A stretch of 64,000 nucleotides of DNA from Siphonodentalium dalli (taxonomy: Eukaryota > Mollusca > Scaphopoda > Gadilida > Siphonodentaliidae). The position numbers were made by a program, and so were the translations under genes. Every line of letters begins with the position of its first letter. Position 1 is the first letter of the stretch. The stretch covers positions 198,204,816-198,268,815 of the forward strand of contig CP136066.1 in the NCBI GenBank assembly GCA_032622095.1, in the 5' to 3' direction. The notes beneath the pieces are model-generated. The model worked only from the letters and a program-made list of their open reading frames with translations, made no database searches and was not told the DNA's origin. Positions 23,230 to 35,699 of this stretch are shown piece by piece.

Positions 23230-24475
23230 ATTTAGATAGAGTGATGTATATACACTATACAGTGTAACATAACATTAATCAATTTAGATAGAGTGATGTA
23301 TATACACTATACAGTGCAACATAATATTAATCAATGTAGATAGAGTGATGTATATACAATATACAATGTAACATAATATTAATTAATTTAGATAGAGTGA
23401 TGTATATACTATACAATGTAACATAATATTAGTTAATTTAGATATAGTGACTTATACACTGTACAATGTAACATAATATTAATTAACTTAGATAGAGTGA
23501 TGTATATAAACTATACAATGTAACATAATATTAATTAATTTAGATAGAGTGATGTATATACAATGTTACATAATCTTAATCAATTTAGATAGAGTGGTGT
23601 ATATACACTATACAATGTAACATCATATTAATTAATTTATATAGAGTGATGTATATACTATACAATGTAACATAATATTAGTTAATTTTGATAGAGTGAC
23701 TTATACACTGTACAATGTAACATAAAATTAATTAATTTAGATTTTGTGATGAAAAAACACTATACAATGTAACATAATATTAATTAATTTAGATACAGTG
23801 ATGTATATACACTATATAATGTAACATTATATTAATTAATTTAGATAGAGTGGTGTATTTACTATAAAATGTAACATAACATTTATTAATTTAGATAGAG
23901 TGATGTATATAATATACAGTGTAAAATAATATAAATTAATTTAGATAGAGTGATGTATACACTATAAAATGTAAAATAATATTAATTACATTAGATACAG
24001 TGATGTATACACTATACAATGTTACATAATGTTAACAATTTAGATAGAGTGACTTATACACTGTGAAATGTAACATACTATTAATTAATTTAGATAGAGT
24101 GATGTATACACCATACAATGTAACATAATATTAATTAATTTAGATAGAGTGATGTATATACTATACAATGGAACATAATATTATTTAATTTAGATATAGT
24201 GATGTATACAGTACACATTGTAAAATATTATTAATTAATTTAGATAGAGTGATGTATACACTATACAATGTAACATAATATTAATTAATTTAGATAGAGT
24301 CATGAGGTATAAAATAATATTAATTAATTTAGATAGAATCATGAGGTATAAAATAATATTAATTAATTTGGATAGAGTCATGAGGTATAAAATAATATTA
24401 ATTAATTTAGATAGATTGAGGTATACAATTAAATAATATTAATTAATTTAGACAGAGTGGGGTTTACATTTAAAC
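23230..24475. repeat. 52 bp AT-rich tandem array upstream of the receptor exon
   Basis: About 24 diverged copies of a unit around TAGATAGAGTGATGTATATA, CACTATACAATG and TAACATAATATTAATTAATT. The period is 52 bp in the proximal copies. The last four units (from about 24290) are shortened to AGAGTCATGAGGTATAAAAT forms. It lies within the predicted 5' intron. Confidence 0.92.
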
Positions 24476-25507
24476 AATTAAACTTTTACAACATCGATCT
24501 CCGTTGTTCGGAAAGTATATCATATCATGAATATATACTCTGACAACGCCCGTAGTGATCACGTTCCACCAGTTCAAATTTTCGTTGTTCTAATCCAATA
24601 TCTCTAACAGAAAATATTGAACAATATGTTTGACGAAGCTTTTTAAAAGAGAATTTCAGTAAATTTCAGTGAATATGGAATATATATACGTTTAGTTTAT
24701 TTATTATTTTATTATTTCATTTTCAAGTTAGAATATTCCTACCAAAGGGTGGGGTGAGACTGGAATTGAATATCCAAAACTTGTTGGAAATTGTATGTTG
24801 GATAGCCTCCGACATGGACCATGGCATGAATCTCTACTCTAGCAACGCCCGTTGAGATCATATTCCACCAGTTCAAAACCGGGGAAGTTTTTGAAGTTCT
24901 GACGATGATATTTATCAGATTGAAAAAATAAAGCCGATGATATATTTCTCAGTTAATACTTGTTTCCATACAATGTATTTTACAGTAGGTAAAGGTCCCA
25001 GATCCAGATTACATTGTTTAGGAGACTTATTTGAACCGATTTCGTGATAAACATGAATTAATTACATGGGGAGGGGTATTACAATTGTATGCGACTGAAA
25101 GCGGAATGCCATGCAACATTAACTTGGAAATATATTGCATGCGTTATCTTTTCAATGTTACCAAGTTCCCCATCAGCAAATAAAAAAGTTTCAATGTTTT
25201 GAACTGGTGGAATATGAACTCTACGAGTGAAGCCAGAGCAGAGGCTCACGGCATAATCTACTCGGAAAGACGACGCCTAGACTAGTGAAGTGTAGAGTTG
25301 ACCTTCTTCGATCTAAACCTCGCAACTTTTTTTTTCGGAAATCAGTATTGAAAATGGGATTGGGGGGGGGGGGGGGGTAGTATCACCGGCCCTACTTTGG
25401 TCAACATTTTCAACCGTTAGAAAAACATCAGTTGGAAATTTCCAATCGATATTTAGTGTGAAAGTTGTTGGTTTTAGACCAAATGTCTGATATTGTTCTA
25501 CGTTTAG
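24476..25507. other. Spacer with short shared blocks
   Basis: No gene. CAACGCCCG-GATCA-TTCCACCAGTTCAAA occurs at about 24543 and 24844, and a related inverse near 25200. A G run of about 14 lies at 25364-25377. Confidence 0.5.
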
Positions 25508-25880
25508 TTAAAGTGATGTGAAACACTCATGGTGATCAAATAGAAATGGAGAATATTCTTGTTCAAAGTAGTTATTTTTTAAATCTAAAAAAATTATATC
25601 TTAATTGACAACACACACCGACATTCTTATATATTAATTAAAGCAGTGACTGCCGATGGCGAAATCGTTATCGTTATTTTATCGCCGACAGAAGCGTCCC
25701 GATTCGAGTAGTAAATATTAACAATTTAGCGTAGTTCAGACAATGTTTTCTGTGGAGAGGTACGGTCGATTTGCATTTTCAGTGATGTTAGTAGAATGCT
25801 ACATTCCTCCAGCTGGCATAGCACCTGAATACTAACTGTTCAGTTTCACGCACCCGAACACGTACGTAATATGTCTTTAA
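25508..25880 (-). mobile_element. MITE family E, copy 2
   Basis: Inverted relative to copy 1: begins TTAAAGTGATGTGAAACAC and ends ATATGTCTTTAA, with the conserved TTAGTAGAATGCTACATTCC block. Confidence 0.85.
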
Positions 25881-26631
25881 ATGTTTGGACTGAAATGGAA
25901 ATCCAAAGGGATTCCATGCAACAACGGCCCGTGGGTGAGTGCAAATGAAATTTGTTTCTGGTTCGAGCCTGAGCTCACTGTTCCTTACCACAAGGACCGG
26001 ACACGTGACAGCATGGAAACGTTGTTGATTTTCGTCGAGTTGGTAACCGATTCAATTATCTTCTCGACCTTTCGATCATTGACATCGAGACAGGAGTTGC
26101 ACCCGGTTAAATCTCTTAACACGGTGAACCTCAGATGATCATGTACGATAACAGAAGAATTACTGGTCATCTACCGCGATCGCATGTCGCACAATACTAC
26201 ACACATACAATATTCATGCTAAAACTCATTATTACACAAGTCTGATACTGTAAATGTTACGTTAGTACTTCCGGTACGACAGACGGTGTACTCGTGTCCC
26301 TTTTTTGATTGGACAATTATTATTCGCGTTCAGCTTCAGGGTGATCAAACCGAATGATACTGGGACACTACCGCTGGTAGACACCATTTACAATGTACTG
26401 GGCATTATTTTTTGGAAATAGTTCAGATTCACTCCCTCGTAACTTCTGACGTCAGAAACTAAAGACCACCACGTGCTACAACACCATGTTTGTTTTAGGA
26501 TTTAGTTATGATATTTGTGGAATAATTGCGCCCCCGTTTGAACTAATATGACATCCTCACCGTTAATATAGGATAAGATAAGATAACTTTTATTTAAAAA
26601 TCGGGGTAATACATTATACAAACACATGAAT
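25881..26631. other. No gene recognised
   Basis: Single-copy DNA. Frames on both strands at 25881-26170 lack recognisable domains. A short GATAAGATAAGATAA run is at 26572-26586. Confidence 0.5.
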
Positions 26632-26988
26632 GTCCTTCGCGGTAGGTATTTTTGTTAAAATAGTCACATCCGTTAAAAACCGCCATAAACAGAAATAACA
26701 TTAAAATATAGACACCTTGTTTTTATACCAATCATACATATCGCGTAAATAGTATGTTATTGTCAAGTTCTTACGCTTTGTTATTTAAACTGAAATATTA
26801 CAGAACCCGACTTTTGTTTACATAACACAGCATACGAACTTGACAATAACATACTATTTACGCGACATTTATGATTGGCATAAGAACAAAATATGTCTAT
26901 ATTTTAATATTCATTCGGTTTATGACAGTTTTAACGGGTGTGACTAATTTAACAGGATACCCACCACGAAGGCCATACATACCTTTAA
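26632..26988. mobile_element. Foldback MITE family I, copy 1
   Basis: Arms of about 170 bp, inverted: GCGTAAATAGTATGTTATTG then TCAAGTTC is repeated inverted around 26836-26865, and the outer arms share CGGTAGGTAT, GTCACATCCGTTAAAA and AAAATATAGACA. The right end is CATACCTTTAA. Copies at 28156-28693 and 54109-54442. Confidence 0.8.
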
Positions 26989-27054
26989 GTAGCGATTAAA
27001 TATATAATTTTAAAAACACCAGAAACATCAGAATTATTTCATTTGCCACTACCC

Positions 27055-27263
27055 ATAGCCGTACGAGCGCCCAAATTTTTAGGGGTGCTGACATTTGTTG
27101 CCCGAATTTTTGTACATATTCATGGTTGTCACACATTTGTTGTTTATTCAAATTAACCATAAGTATGTATAATTCGGGCATAATAGTGAAAAATGCTGTA
27201 ATTTGCCATAATTTCCCCTTGAAATACCATTCAGGTTACCCGGAAATTGCCCGAATCTGCACG
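27055..27263 (-). mobile_element. Fragment related to the 5641-5967 element
   Basis: TAGCCGTACG, CCCAAATTTTTAGGGGTGCT and a CATTCATGGTTGT-like block match 5641-5967 in inverse orientation, with decay. Confidence 0.5.
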
Positions 27264-27445
27264 GTGTCTTTTGTTTTGTAATTCTTTCGAAAGGCTAGAC
27301 AAGTATGAGAATCTCCAATATACTGAACAATGTGGATACGATGAATGACGAACGCATAAATTATTAACTAAAATACACGATGTTGAACCTTGCAGGCTTC
27401 ATATTATATTCATATTATACATGTATTAAATATTAACTACTTTAA

Positions 27446-27592
27446 CCCTTTCACGTCGAGACCTGCACGGTGACCCCGTGTCAGAACATGGTCTTATGTA
27501 TGCAAGTTTCCCATAGGGAGCCTAGCATATATAAGAGAATGCATTGACACAGGGTTTTCGCCAAATTTCAAGAAGCTCCAGACATGAAAGGG
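27446..27592. mobile_element. Palindromic MITE family C, short copy (TTAA target)
   Basis: Ends CCCTTTCACG and CATGAAAGGG, flanked by TTAA on both sides (27442-27445, 27593-27596). Internally it holds half of the palindrome (GCATATATAAGAGAATGCAT at 27526-27545) and the TTTTCGCCAAATTTCA-GAAGCTCC block seen at 34045-34070 in inverse. Confidence 0.8.
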
Positions 27593-28155
27593 TTAAAGAT
27601 GGTGTTTCTATTCCTAACACCACTTTCTACAACAAGAACACAAATTCAAGGAAACAAGTTTTGAAGGCACCCTATAAATGATGATCCCAAACAAACACAT
27701 GAGAAACATCTCAAAACCTTGTAATGTTCAAAATGAAAAAGTAGCCACACAAACTTTACCGATTCATAAGAAAATATTCAAAGAAAAATTCAATTTCCTA
27801 TAGCGAGAGAAGGTTCAGTTGACTGGTTTCCTGATTCATAATTAGTTTTTAAACCCCCGAATTTGTAAAAAAAAAAAAAAAAAATTCTGGGAAAAGAGAT
27901 ACTACCTTTAACTCTTTATATATACTAAATACTCATTGATGAGTAGTTCCGAATGTTCAGCTATTAAGTTCATAAAACGACCATAATTATGTCGTTTGTT
28001 GAACTTATTATCTGAGTATTTCCAACCAATGAATATGATTCCTCCGGTATTATTTGTTTGTCTGACTGTCTTCAGCTAATTTATCATCGACACCCCTGTA
28101 AATGAATAATAGACCAGTCCATAGTAGTAGTGCATGTAACTGAAAGATATACAGG
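27593..28155. other. Spacer with an inverted monomer of the 68 bp repeat
   Basis: No gene. An A run of 18 is at about 27869-27886. Positions 27915-28020 contain ACTAAATACTCATTGATGAG and GTTGAACTTATTATCTGA, related in both directions to the array at 55.8-57.6 kb. Confidence 0.5.
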
Positions 28156-28693
28156 TTAAAGATACGGGCGGCGTTTGCGGTGGGTATGCTGTTAAAATAT
28201 TCACCTCCGTCAAAAACCGCCACAAACAGAAAGAATAGTAAAATATAGACAGTCTTTGTCCTTACACCAATCAGAAATATGGCATAAACAGTATGTTATT
28301 GTAAAAAAAAATCCTTTGTTATGTAAACAAAAGCAAAAAACATTACGTTACCTGGCTTTTGTTTAGATCCGGATATGGTAAACATAAAGAGCGTTCTTTG
28401 TTACTGTTTTCCTGACATGGAAGTAATAAAGAGCGTTTATATCATTTGTGTGTGATTAACCAATAGAATTGCGCCATGTTATGTAAACAGAAGCACAACT
28501 TATGTAAAACGAGCATGCTCTTGTTTACGTACACCATCGTACGTCCATCGTACGTCTTGACGACAATATACTATTTACGCGCTGATTATGTTTGGCATAT
28601 GAACAAAACTATATATATTTTAATATTCCTTCTGTTGATGGTGATTTGAACAAATATGAATATTTCTGCAACGAACGCCATACGTGCCTTTAA
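28156..28693. mobile_element. Foldback MITE family I, copy 2 (full length)
   Basis: Begins TTAAAGATACGGGCGGCGTT and ends AACGCCATACGTGCCTTTAA, an inverted pair with TTAA at both limits. The arms share GCGGTGGGTAT and AAAATATAGACA, and TAAACAGTATGTTATTG faces CAATATACTATTTACGCG. The middle contains AAAGAGCGTT repeats. Confidence 0.85.
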
Positions 28694-28828
28694 CATATGT
28701 ATATAACTATCTGATTGCCATTTCCGCATGTCCAGCATCGAGACTGACTCGAGACTGGTGCATGGGAAGTAAGAGGTATAGGTTTTTCTCACCTTACGCA
28801 TATCCTGTTAATTAACGTGGGTTCATTA

Positions 28829-31800
28829 ATCTCAGATAGTAATGCTTCATTTGAATAACTAATTATTAGCTAATTCCGTTATCCCTTTGTGGTTGGTGAT
28901 GACGCGGTTGTCGCATCGCGCCATCGGCAGCCTTCAAACGTTTAGGCACATATCTCAAAACACTAACAGGCATCATATGTGCTGAACTCAGGCGATGCTT
29001 AAAATGACCAAAATCTATATATATATTTATTAATAAATTTATATATATTTAAATTTATACGCTAGATAATTATAATATGTACCAAACAAGTACCATGCAT
29101 TATTGAATATCTTCTGAGATCTGAATTTTTTTTTTTTTTATTATAAATAAATAAAAAATAATTACTTGCATTCTAAGAAATGTGAACTATCAAAGGGTTT
29201 TCAGATGGATTTTCATGTCAATTGATCGATTGTGGCGTAATGTCGTCCAAGGCGATATGCCATATCACGATACTTCTGGCCAATTTAACTCTCTGTTAAC
29301 AGTGATTCGGGCAGAGGATTCTTCAAAATTTGAAGAATCAAATATTGTCGCCAATTTCGCGTCGGCAGGGTTACGTCACGTCCAGTTGAACCATGTGTAG
29401 TTCACATTATTTATATCTAACCTTTAACTACACGGAGTCCGTAGATAACTGTTTTTCGTGTAATGGTGTGGACAGGTTTATATATGTCCGCTGTTTGACA
29501 CCCATTGATGCCCAGCGCAAATCTTAAGCACTATAATAATTGGTAAATAGTGGTTATTTTCATAGAATCTCAGAGAGTGATGCTTAATTTGAATAACTAA
29601 TTAATTGCACTCGAAGAAATCTGAAGAATCAAGGGTTTTCCAAATGGTTTTGAGGTGAATTGATCTATTGGTTGTCATTTAACGTCGTTTCGGCTACTAG
29701 GCCATACATATCACCACACTTCTGGCCAATTCAACTCTGTGTTAACAGTGATTCGGGCAGAAGATTCTTCAAAATTTGAAGAATCAAATATTTTCTTCAA
29801 GAACCAATTTCGTGTCGGCAGTGTTATGTCACACGCCGTTGAACCATGTGGAGTTCATATTATTATATATCTCGGCCTTCTGGTTGGGATAAGGGCCGAT
29901 CATGGGACATTGATATGAGGTTCGTAGACCAATCTAGAAACCGTTGCATGTCACCTTTAACAACATGGAGTCGGTATAGATAACTGGTTTGCGCTTAATG
30001 GTTTATACATATTTGCATACGCCTGGGCACTATTTGACGACCATTCATGCCTATTGCAAATCTGAAGCACTAATCATTGGTAAATTGTGGTTACTTTCAT
30101 AGAATCTCAGAGACTCCAAGAAATGTGAAGAATCAAGCGGTTTTTCAGATGGTTTTCAGGTTAATTGATTGATTGATTGTCGTTTAACGTCGTTTCAGCC
30201 GCTAAGCCATATATCACTACACTTCTGGCCAATTTAACTCTCTACTATAAACAGTAATACGGGAGTATTTTTCAAATTATGAAAAATCAATTATTGTCGC
30301 CAAGAATTAATTTCGTTTCGGCATGGGTTCGTCACACGACACAGAACCACGTGGGGTTCATATTATTGTATACATAAACTTTAACTGCACGGACCTGTAG
30401 ATAACTGGTTTTGGTTTCCGTGTAATGGTTTGAACAGGTTTATGTCTACCTGCTGTCTAATACAGTGGTGCACTAATGATTGGTAACTTGAAGATTGGTG
30501 TGGGTGGGTCACTGAACAATTCCGCATCTATGATGTGTAATATATGTGTTCTACTTGCCGTTGAATGTGTTTTTGAGGCGCATGTCGGTGTGGGAGGGGG
30601 TCCGACTATTTGGTCCGGTTTGGCGGACATCAGGTCACACGAGCCAGCGTCAGGCCTGCTCTCATGAACCGGTTTTTGCACGGAGTGAATCGGATTTAAG
30701 AAAGGTAAAGTGTATACCAATATATGTGGCATTTATGTGCCAAATAGTTTTGTGTATTTTCAACCAGTCTGTGGACTTTGAAAAGGTGATATAAGGTTGA
30801 GCCCGGCCTAGTTGGATACCTTTCTATAGGATTTTGTATTATTGGAGGTTGGGTCAATGTTTGTTCTGGGGACCTATGATCTGTATTATATGTCAAATCT
30901 GAAACAGTTATGTACCATAAGTATACCGTGTTGATATCACCGCCCCCTCTGTCATCCCTCCCCATTGAAACAATTCAATATTGTACATGATACCTGCGGC
31001 AAATATTTCAAATTCAACCATGCCTACGCTTGTTTGTTCATACCATTCCACCATCGTAAAGGTTGTGTTTTGTATTGATGATTCTTATGGCACATGTGTG
31101 ATTGATTGATGTTTGTCTGAATAAAAATTTATATTACAAAAACATAAATGATTGGTAACTTATGGTTCCACTAGAAGAATATCGGAGAGTGATACTTCAC
31201 TTGAATAATTAAAGACATATTATGTACTTGTTCGCGTGCGTTAAACTAATAGTTAGTGTTCAGGCGCTATGCCAACTGGAGGAATGTAACATTCTACTAA
31301 CATCGCCGAAAATCTCAAACAAATCAGCCGTACCACTCCATAGAAAACATCGTCTGAACTCAACTGAACTACGCTCAAATGTAAATATTTACGACACGCA
31401 TCTATCGGCGATAAAGTAACGAAACCCATTTTGCCATCGACAGTCGTTGCATTTAATTAATATATAAGTATGATGGTGTGTTTTGTCAATTTGGATATAA
31501 TATTTGTAAAAATAACTACTTTGAACAAGATCATTCTCCATTTCAATTTGATCACCTACCGGAGTGTTTTACATCTTTTTAACTTGCGCTCTATATAAGA
31601 AATGCGAAATATCAAAGGGGGATTTCCGATAGTTTGTGTCATTAACTCGTTAACTGTATATTAACAGTATATGGCAGGCAATGGTTCTTCAAATTGTCGC
31701 CAAGAACCCATTTCGCGTCGACATAGTTATGTTGCAACCTACACGATGTGGAACCATGTAGAGTCTACAGTATTATATATCTAACCATTATCTCTGCCAT

Positions 31801-31965
31801 TACTACACGGAGCCTGTAGATAAGTGATTTTGATTTTCTTTTAATGGTTTTAAAACCACTGTTTTTATCTCCCTGCTGTTTGACACCTATTCCTGCGAAA
31901 ATCTGAAGCAGCAATCAGTGGTAAATTATGGTTTCTGTCGACGAATCTCGAAGACTGATGCTTCA
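28829..31965 (+). repeat. Degenerate direct repeat of about 530 bp, about five copies
   Basis: Copies start near 28838, 29571, 30105, 31180 and 31943 with AATCTCAGAGAGTGATGCTT-like sequence. They continue through GGGTTTTCAGATGG, CTTCTGGCCAATTTAACTCT, GTTAACAGTGATTCGGGCAG, GAACCATGTGGAGTTCA and ACACGGAGTCTGTAGATAAC. Reading frames are not conserved. The 30440-31180 interval is unrelated insert DNA, partly GC-rich (30560-30680). Confidence 0.75.
31209..31582 (+). mobile_element. MITE family E, copy 3
   Basis: Starts TTAAAGACATATTATG and ends TTTTACATCTTTTTAA. Removing it with one TTAA restores GAATAATTAACTTGC, which matches the corresponding site of the 530 bp repeat near 31975 (GAATAATTAATTACTTGC). 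Confidence 0.87.
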
Positions 31966-32680
31966 CTTGAATAATTAATTACTTGCGGTATAAACTGGCG
32001 ATGTGTCTGATAATGAACCCCCTGATGACTTACATAACTAACGACAGCAGTGGGGAAGATCGGATTCACGAGAAAGCAGCAATTACGTGCCTTTTAGTGA
32101 TGATAGTTCATCTATGTGCGACAAGTCGATCAACAGACTTATTACAAGCATCGAACATCCTGAGACATATGAGAAAGAATGGTGTTCGTTCGCCCAGGTA
32201 TTTGTTTCCGGTGTGAAAAAAAAATTACAATGAAAACCCAATAGTTGTCAAAAGGAACGAAAACGTATAGTTTCAAATACCAGTGCATCTTCGTCCAAGT
32301 TGCCACATACAGCCGACCTGTATCGGGATGTGTAACACGTATAGCGCCCGATACGACAGACAGGGAAGTTACCAATTTTGTGAACACATTTGTGAATACA
32401 TTCAACGTTAATGTTATGAAAATTAATGTGAAAAACTTAAGGATTTAGGATAATGGTGGTCGACGAACAAGTGAGGAGCGCAATACTTGATGATATCTCG
32501 GAAGATATCTCAGATATACAGCTCGCCTAACCAGGACATATATGGTAGATGAAACTCGACGATGTGTCTTTAATATAGTGCTATATCAATCGTCATATAT
32601 GTATTTATAACATCATCTATCTATGGACATTATAGTCTGAAATAAAGAAATATATATAACAACGCCAACAGCCTATAACA
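31966..32680. other. No gene recognised
   Basis: AT-rich DNA with short overlapping frames on both strands (31983-32448) that have no recognisable features. Confidence 0.5.
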
Positions 32681-32684
32681 AGTC

Positions 32685-32930
32685 TTGTTCCTGGCTCAGC
32701 TGCTCCGCTCACTGCCCCGTGCAACTCCGCGAGGTAACGCTTCCGCCGGGGTGTTAGCGCAGATGAGGTTTTGCGTTGGGAACGAATCCACCCAGAGAGG
32801 TGATGTAATGGCTGTGGTGTTCTCCCCTGAAGGAATCAGGCAGTTAAATGAGTCCCAGAGTTGGGAAGCGAGTGCATCGTGGAATGATAGAGGTGAAGGT
32901 AACCGAAGAATGGCCTTCACCTGATACATG
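32685..32930. other. GC-rich block open on both strands
   Basis: Open frames of 79 codons (plus, 32685-32924) and 77 codons (minus, 32696-32929) overlap almost fully. Composition differs sharply from the AT-rich flanks. No domain is recognised on either strand and no splice signals frame it. It could be an exon fragment, part of a transposon, or foreign DNA; I cannot decide. Confidence 0.3.
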
Positions 32931-33070
32931 TGACATGTTATTAAAGTATGAAATCTTGTTATTTGATTTTTACATCATATCAAAATAATTTAAACTGGTG
33001 AATTAGTGGGGGAATGGATTTTTGTGATTGGGAAATTTATTTAACCCTTTACCCAACAGAAGGGCCCTGT

Positions 33071-33139
33071 GCCAATGCATTCTCTTATATATGCGAGTCG
33101 ACCATAGGTCGCCTCGCATATATAAGAGAATGCATTGGC
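33071..33139. repeat. 69 bp palindrome module
   Basis: Consensus form, centre GAGTCGACCATAGGTCGCCTC. Confidence 0.95.
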
Positions 33140-33217
33140 TTAACACATTAAAAATTATAAAATTGTTAAAGAATGTAAGAAAAAATGGTAAAAAGTGTTA
33201 AAAAAAGATTTTTTTAG

Positions 33218-33286
33218 GCCAATGCATTCTCTTATATATGCGAGGCGACCTATGGTCGACTCGCATATATAAGAGAATGCATTGGC
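33218..33286. repeat. 69 bp palindrome module, inverted partner
   Basis: Opposite orientation, followed by ACAGGG. Confidence 0.95.
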
Positions 33287-33449
33287 ACAGGGCATAACTG
33301 TAACTATCACAATGTGGTCAAGGAGCCGGTTCCAATGATACCCATATTTGTATGGTTCTATTGAGACACACCGAAGATATTTTAGGCTGTTGAAGCTTTA
33401 TTTGGCCGGTTTTGGCCGGTTTTGGCCGGTTTGTTGGGTAAAGGGTTAA

Positions 33450-34030
33450 CTGACTGCTGTAGTGCTGGGTTTCTCCATGTAAAATTTGCTGCGGGATAGC
33501 CCTGTCGTACACTTGGGAATTTATTTTAAAAATTAAACACTTTACCTATATGGTTTTTCTTGAATTTTCATAATCAACTGGTGTCAATCTAGCTGGCTAA
33601 ACATCACTGGAATGACACGCAGGCATCATTGCAGTGAAACGTTAACACTATCGTCTGGGAAACCATTTAGTTAAGTGATTCCTGAATAATGAGACTGTGA
33701 GGTATACTGATGAAGATTCTGGGTTTCAAACTTCCGGTTACAACAACAACAACATAAAATTCGAATTCCACGTCATTCTTTTCCGTTGGTCCACTAACAC
33801 ATTTTGAAAACCAAACGTGACAATAAAACCAATTAAAAAATAATAATTGCTGTCGCTCTAAAATATTGAAATTATATAGTCAATAAATGGAAAGAAAATT
33901 CAAAATCAAACAAGATAACACATTTCGTGTGGTACATATCATTCCATGTGTGTTATGTCATACACTCGAAAATGAATAAAAAGTAATATAGCTTTGTAAA
34001 AAAAATTGGCTTGAAACCCCGAGTGCATCT
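33450..34030. other. No gene recognised
   Basis: AT-rich DNA; a short (AAC)n run at 33741-33755. Confidence 0.55.
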
Positions 34031-34077
34031 TTAACCCTTCCTGACTGGAGCTTCCTGAAATTTTGCGAAAACCCTGT

Positions 34078-34146
34078 GCCAATGCATTTTCTTATATATG
34101 TGAGTCTCACATATGGAGCCTCGCATATAAAAGAGAATAAATTGGC
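34078..34146. repeat. Diverged palindrome module in family C
   Basis: Arms GCCAATGCATTTTCTTATAT and inverse retained; centre and a few arm bases differ from families A and B. Confidence 0.88.
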
Positions 34147-34177
34147 TCGACAACATTTGCCTTGACCTTGTAAGCAA

Positions 34178-34240
34178 GTGCAGTCTCTTATATATGCGAG
34201 GCTCCATGTGGAGACTCGCATATATAGGGAATGCACTGGC
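34178..34240. repeat. Diverged palindrome module, second in family C
   Basis: GTGCAGTCTCTTATATATGC and its inverse around GGCTCCATGTGGAGACTCGC. Confidence 0.85.
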
Positions 34241-34289
34241 ACATGATCCCCAATGTTGCACCAGCGCAGTTCTCGTCATGAAAGGGTCA

Positions 34290-35699
34290 ATAACGTATTT
34301 CACATAAGCTGAAGGTCACCGAATCCTCACCGGTCCCCTGAATCCCCCGATCGAGAGTTATACCGTGCGCATCTATCGAACTCGGTTGCTCCGTAACAAT
34401 TCATTGAATTCGACACATGATTACGCTTTATCCCGATCGAGAGAGGTTAATTTTTGCGATCTTTAAGGCAGCTAATTGCTGGTTTTATTCCGCTAATCAC
34501 CCATTGACAGTGGAGTAATCAGACCTATGGTGTTTCTCCTCTGAATACAGCCAGTATAGTGAACGCTTGAGACTCGTGAACGGCAGCAGGAACAGGATTT
34601 GCGTGCCCGCCCGAAGGGCGGCACGAGGACGGTGTGGGCTCACCCGGAGGTCGCCCTTACGCCCTGGACTCGTGAGCGGGCTATACGCTGTTAGAAATAT
34701 GCCCGTCAGTTAACTGTGTCACACCGCGCAACATCGCTGCCGTCCTACGACCGTTACATTAAATATACGGTCAGCGGGTCAGGCCGTAGTATATTACATA
34801 TGAATTGTACTGAATTAACATGCCGGATAGCTCAGCCTGAATGCTTCAGATTTAGTCATAATGTATGGAGTCATTGCAGTATATAATTTAGTAATACTGT
34901 TCAATTTTGACGGCATGAACTTGGAATCACGCACAATTATAATTTAAACAATGTTCATAAAACATAAAACGACGGTTATTCACCGTATAACTGATGAAAC
35001 GGTATATGGCAGTTGGATTACTACGGTCCGGTACCGTCAAAGCGACGGTATTTTCTAACAGTGTAGATTATTATAGGTCATATCACGAATCCCATAGCGA
35101 GCCTCACACATATAGAAGGATCTATCCATGAGCTTCGTCTGCACATGATACATATTTATTGACCAATGAGAATGGATATCTACTGAAGGAGATGAGGGGC
35201 TATTAGGTTCACATTGATTGACACCGACCCAGGATGAAAGCCCCAGGGGAATATAAGTTACAGGGCGATTAGATGCATGATACGGTGTCATGTGAGGCGA
35301 AGTGAGATTAATATCGGTTGAGTCTCACATGACACCGTAGCCGGTAACGAAGAGGACTGTTATGCTTTTGTCATGCTTTCCATGTGAGAAATTGAATTAC
35401 CGGTACGAATTGTATTATATTCCGCATATGACTATTCAATTATATAATGTCACAGTCACTCGTCATGGACATAGAACGTCAACGCACTCAGTCAATCGTT
35501 CATCGCCTGCATGGAGTTTATTATACATTTATTGCTGCTCCAGCGCAGCTCCAGCAATGAAAGGGTTAAATATATTTGAATAATAGCTGCGTTAGTTATT
35601 GCGAAGTGATAATAAACAAGATGGCTCTCCTGATAGTTTTGCAACAAAAAGAGCTAGTATTAATATATTTAAGAATATATATGTTCTTCAATAGACACC
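34290..35699. other. Spacer with a GC-rich structured block
   Basis: 34560-34690 is GC-rich, with a hairpin CGTGCCCGCCCGAAGGGCGG and GACTCGTGA at both ends. It matches no RNA gene I recognise. 35090-35160 shares a module (CACACATATAGAAG, CGTCTGC-CATG) with the centre of family B. 35545-35574 is a right end of family C (CAGCGCAG, CAATGAAAGGGTTAA). Confidence 0.45.

Larger units (their letters stand above)
33045..33445. mobile_element. Palindromic MITE family A, copy 3 (TTAA target)
   Basis: Ends CCCTTTACCCAACA and its inverse, with TTAA on both sides (33041-33044, 33446-33449). Palindromes at 33071-33139 and 33218-33286. The subterminal GGCCGGTTTT is triplicated. Confidence 0.92.
34035..34286. 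mobile_element. Palindromic MITE family C, long copy
   Basis: Ends CCCTTCCTGACTGGAGCTTC and the inverse of CATGAAAGGG, with TTAA on the left and TCAA on the right. It carries two diverged palindromes, 34078-34146 and about 34178-34240, with centre GTGAGTCTCACATATGGAGCC instead of the GTCGAC type. Confidence 0.8.
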
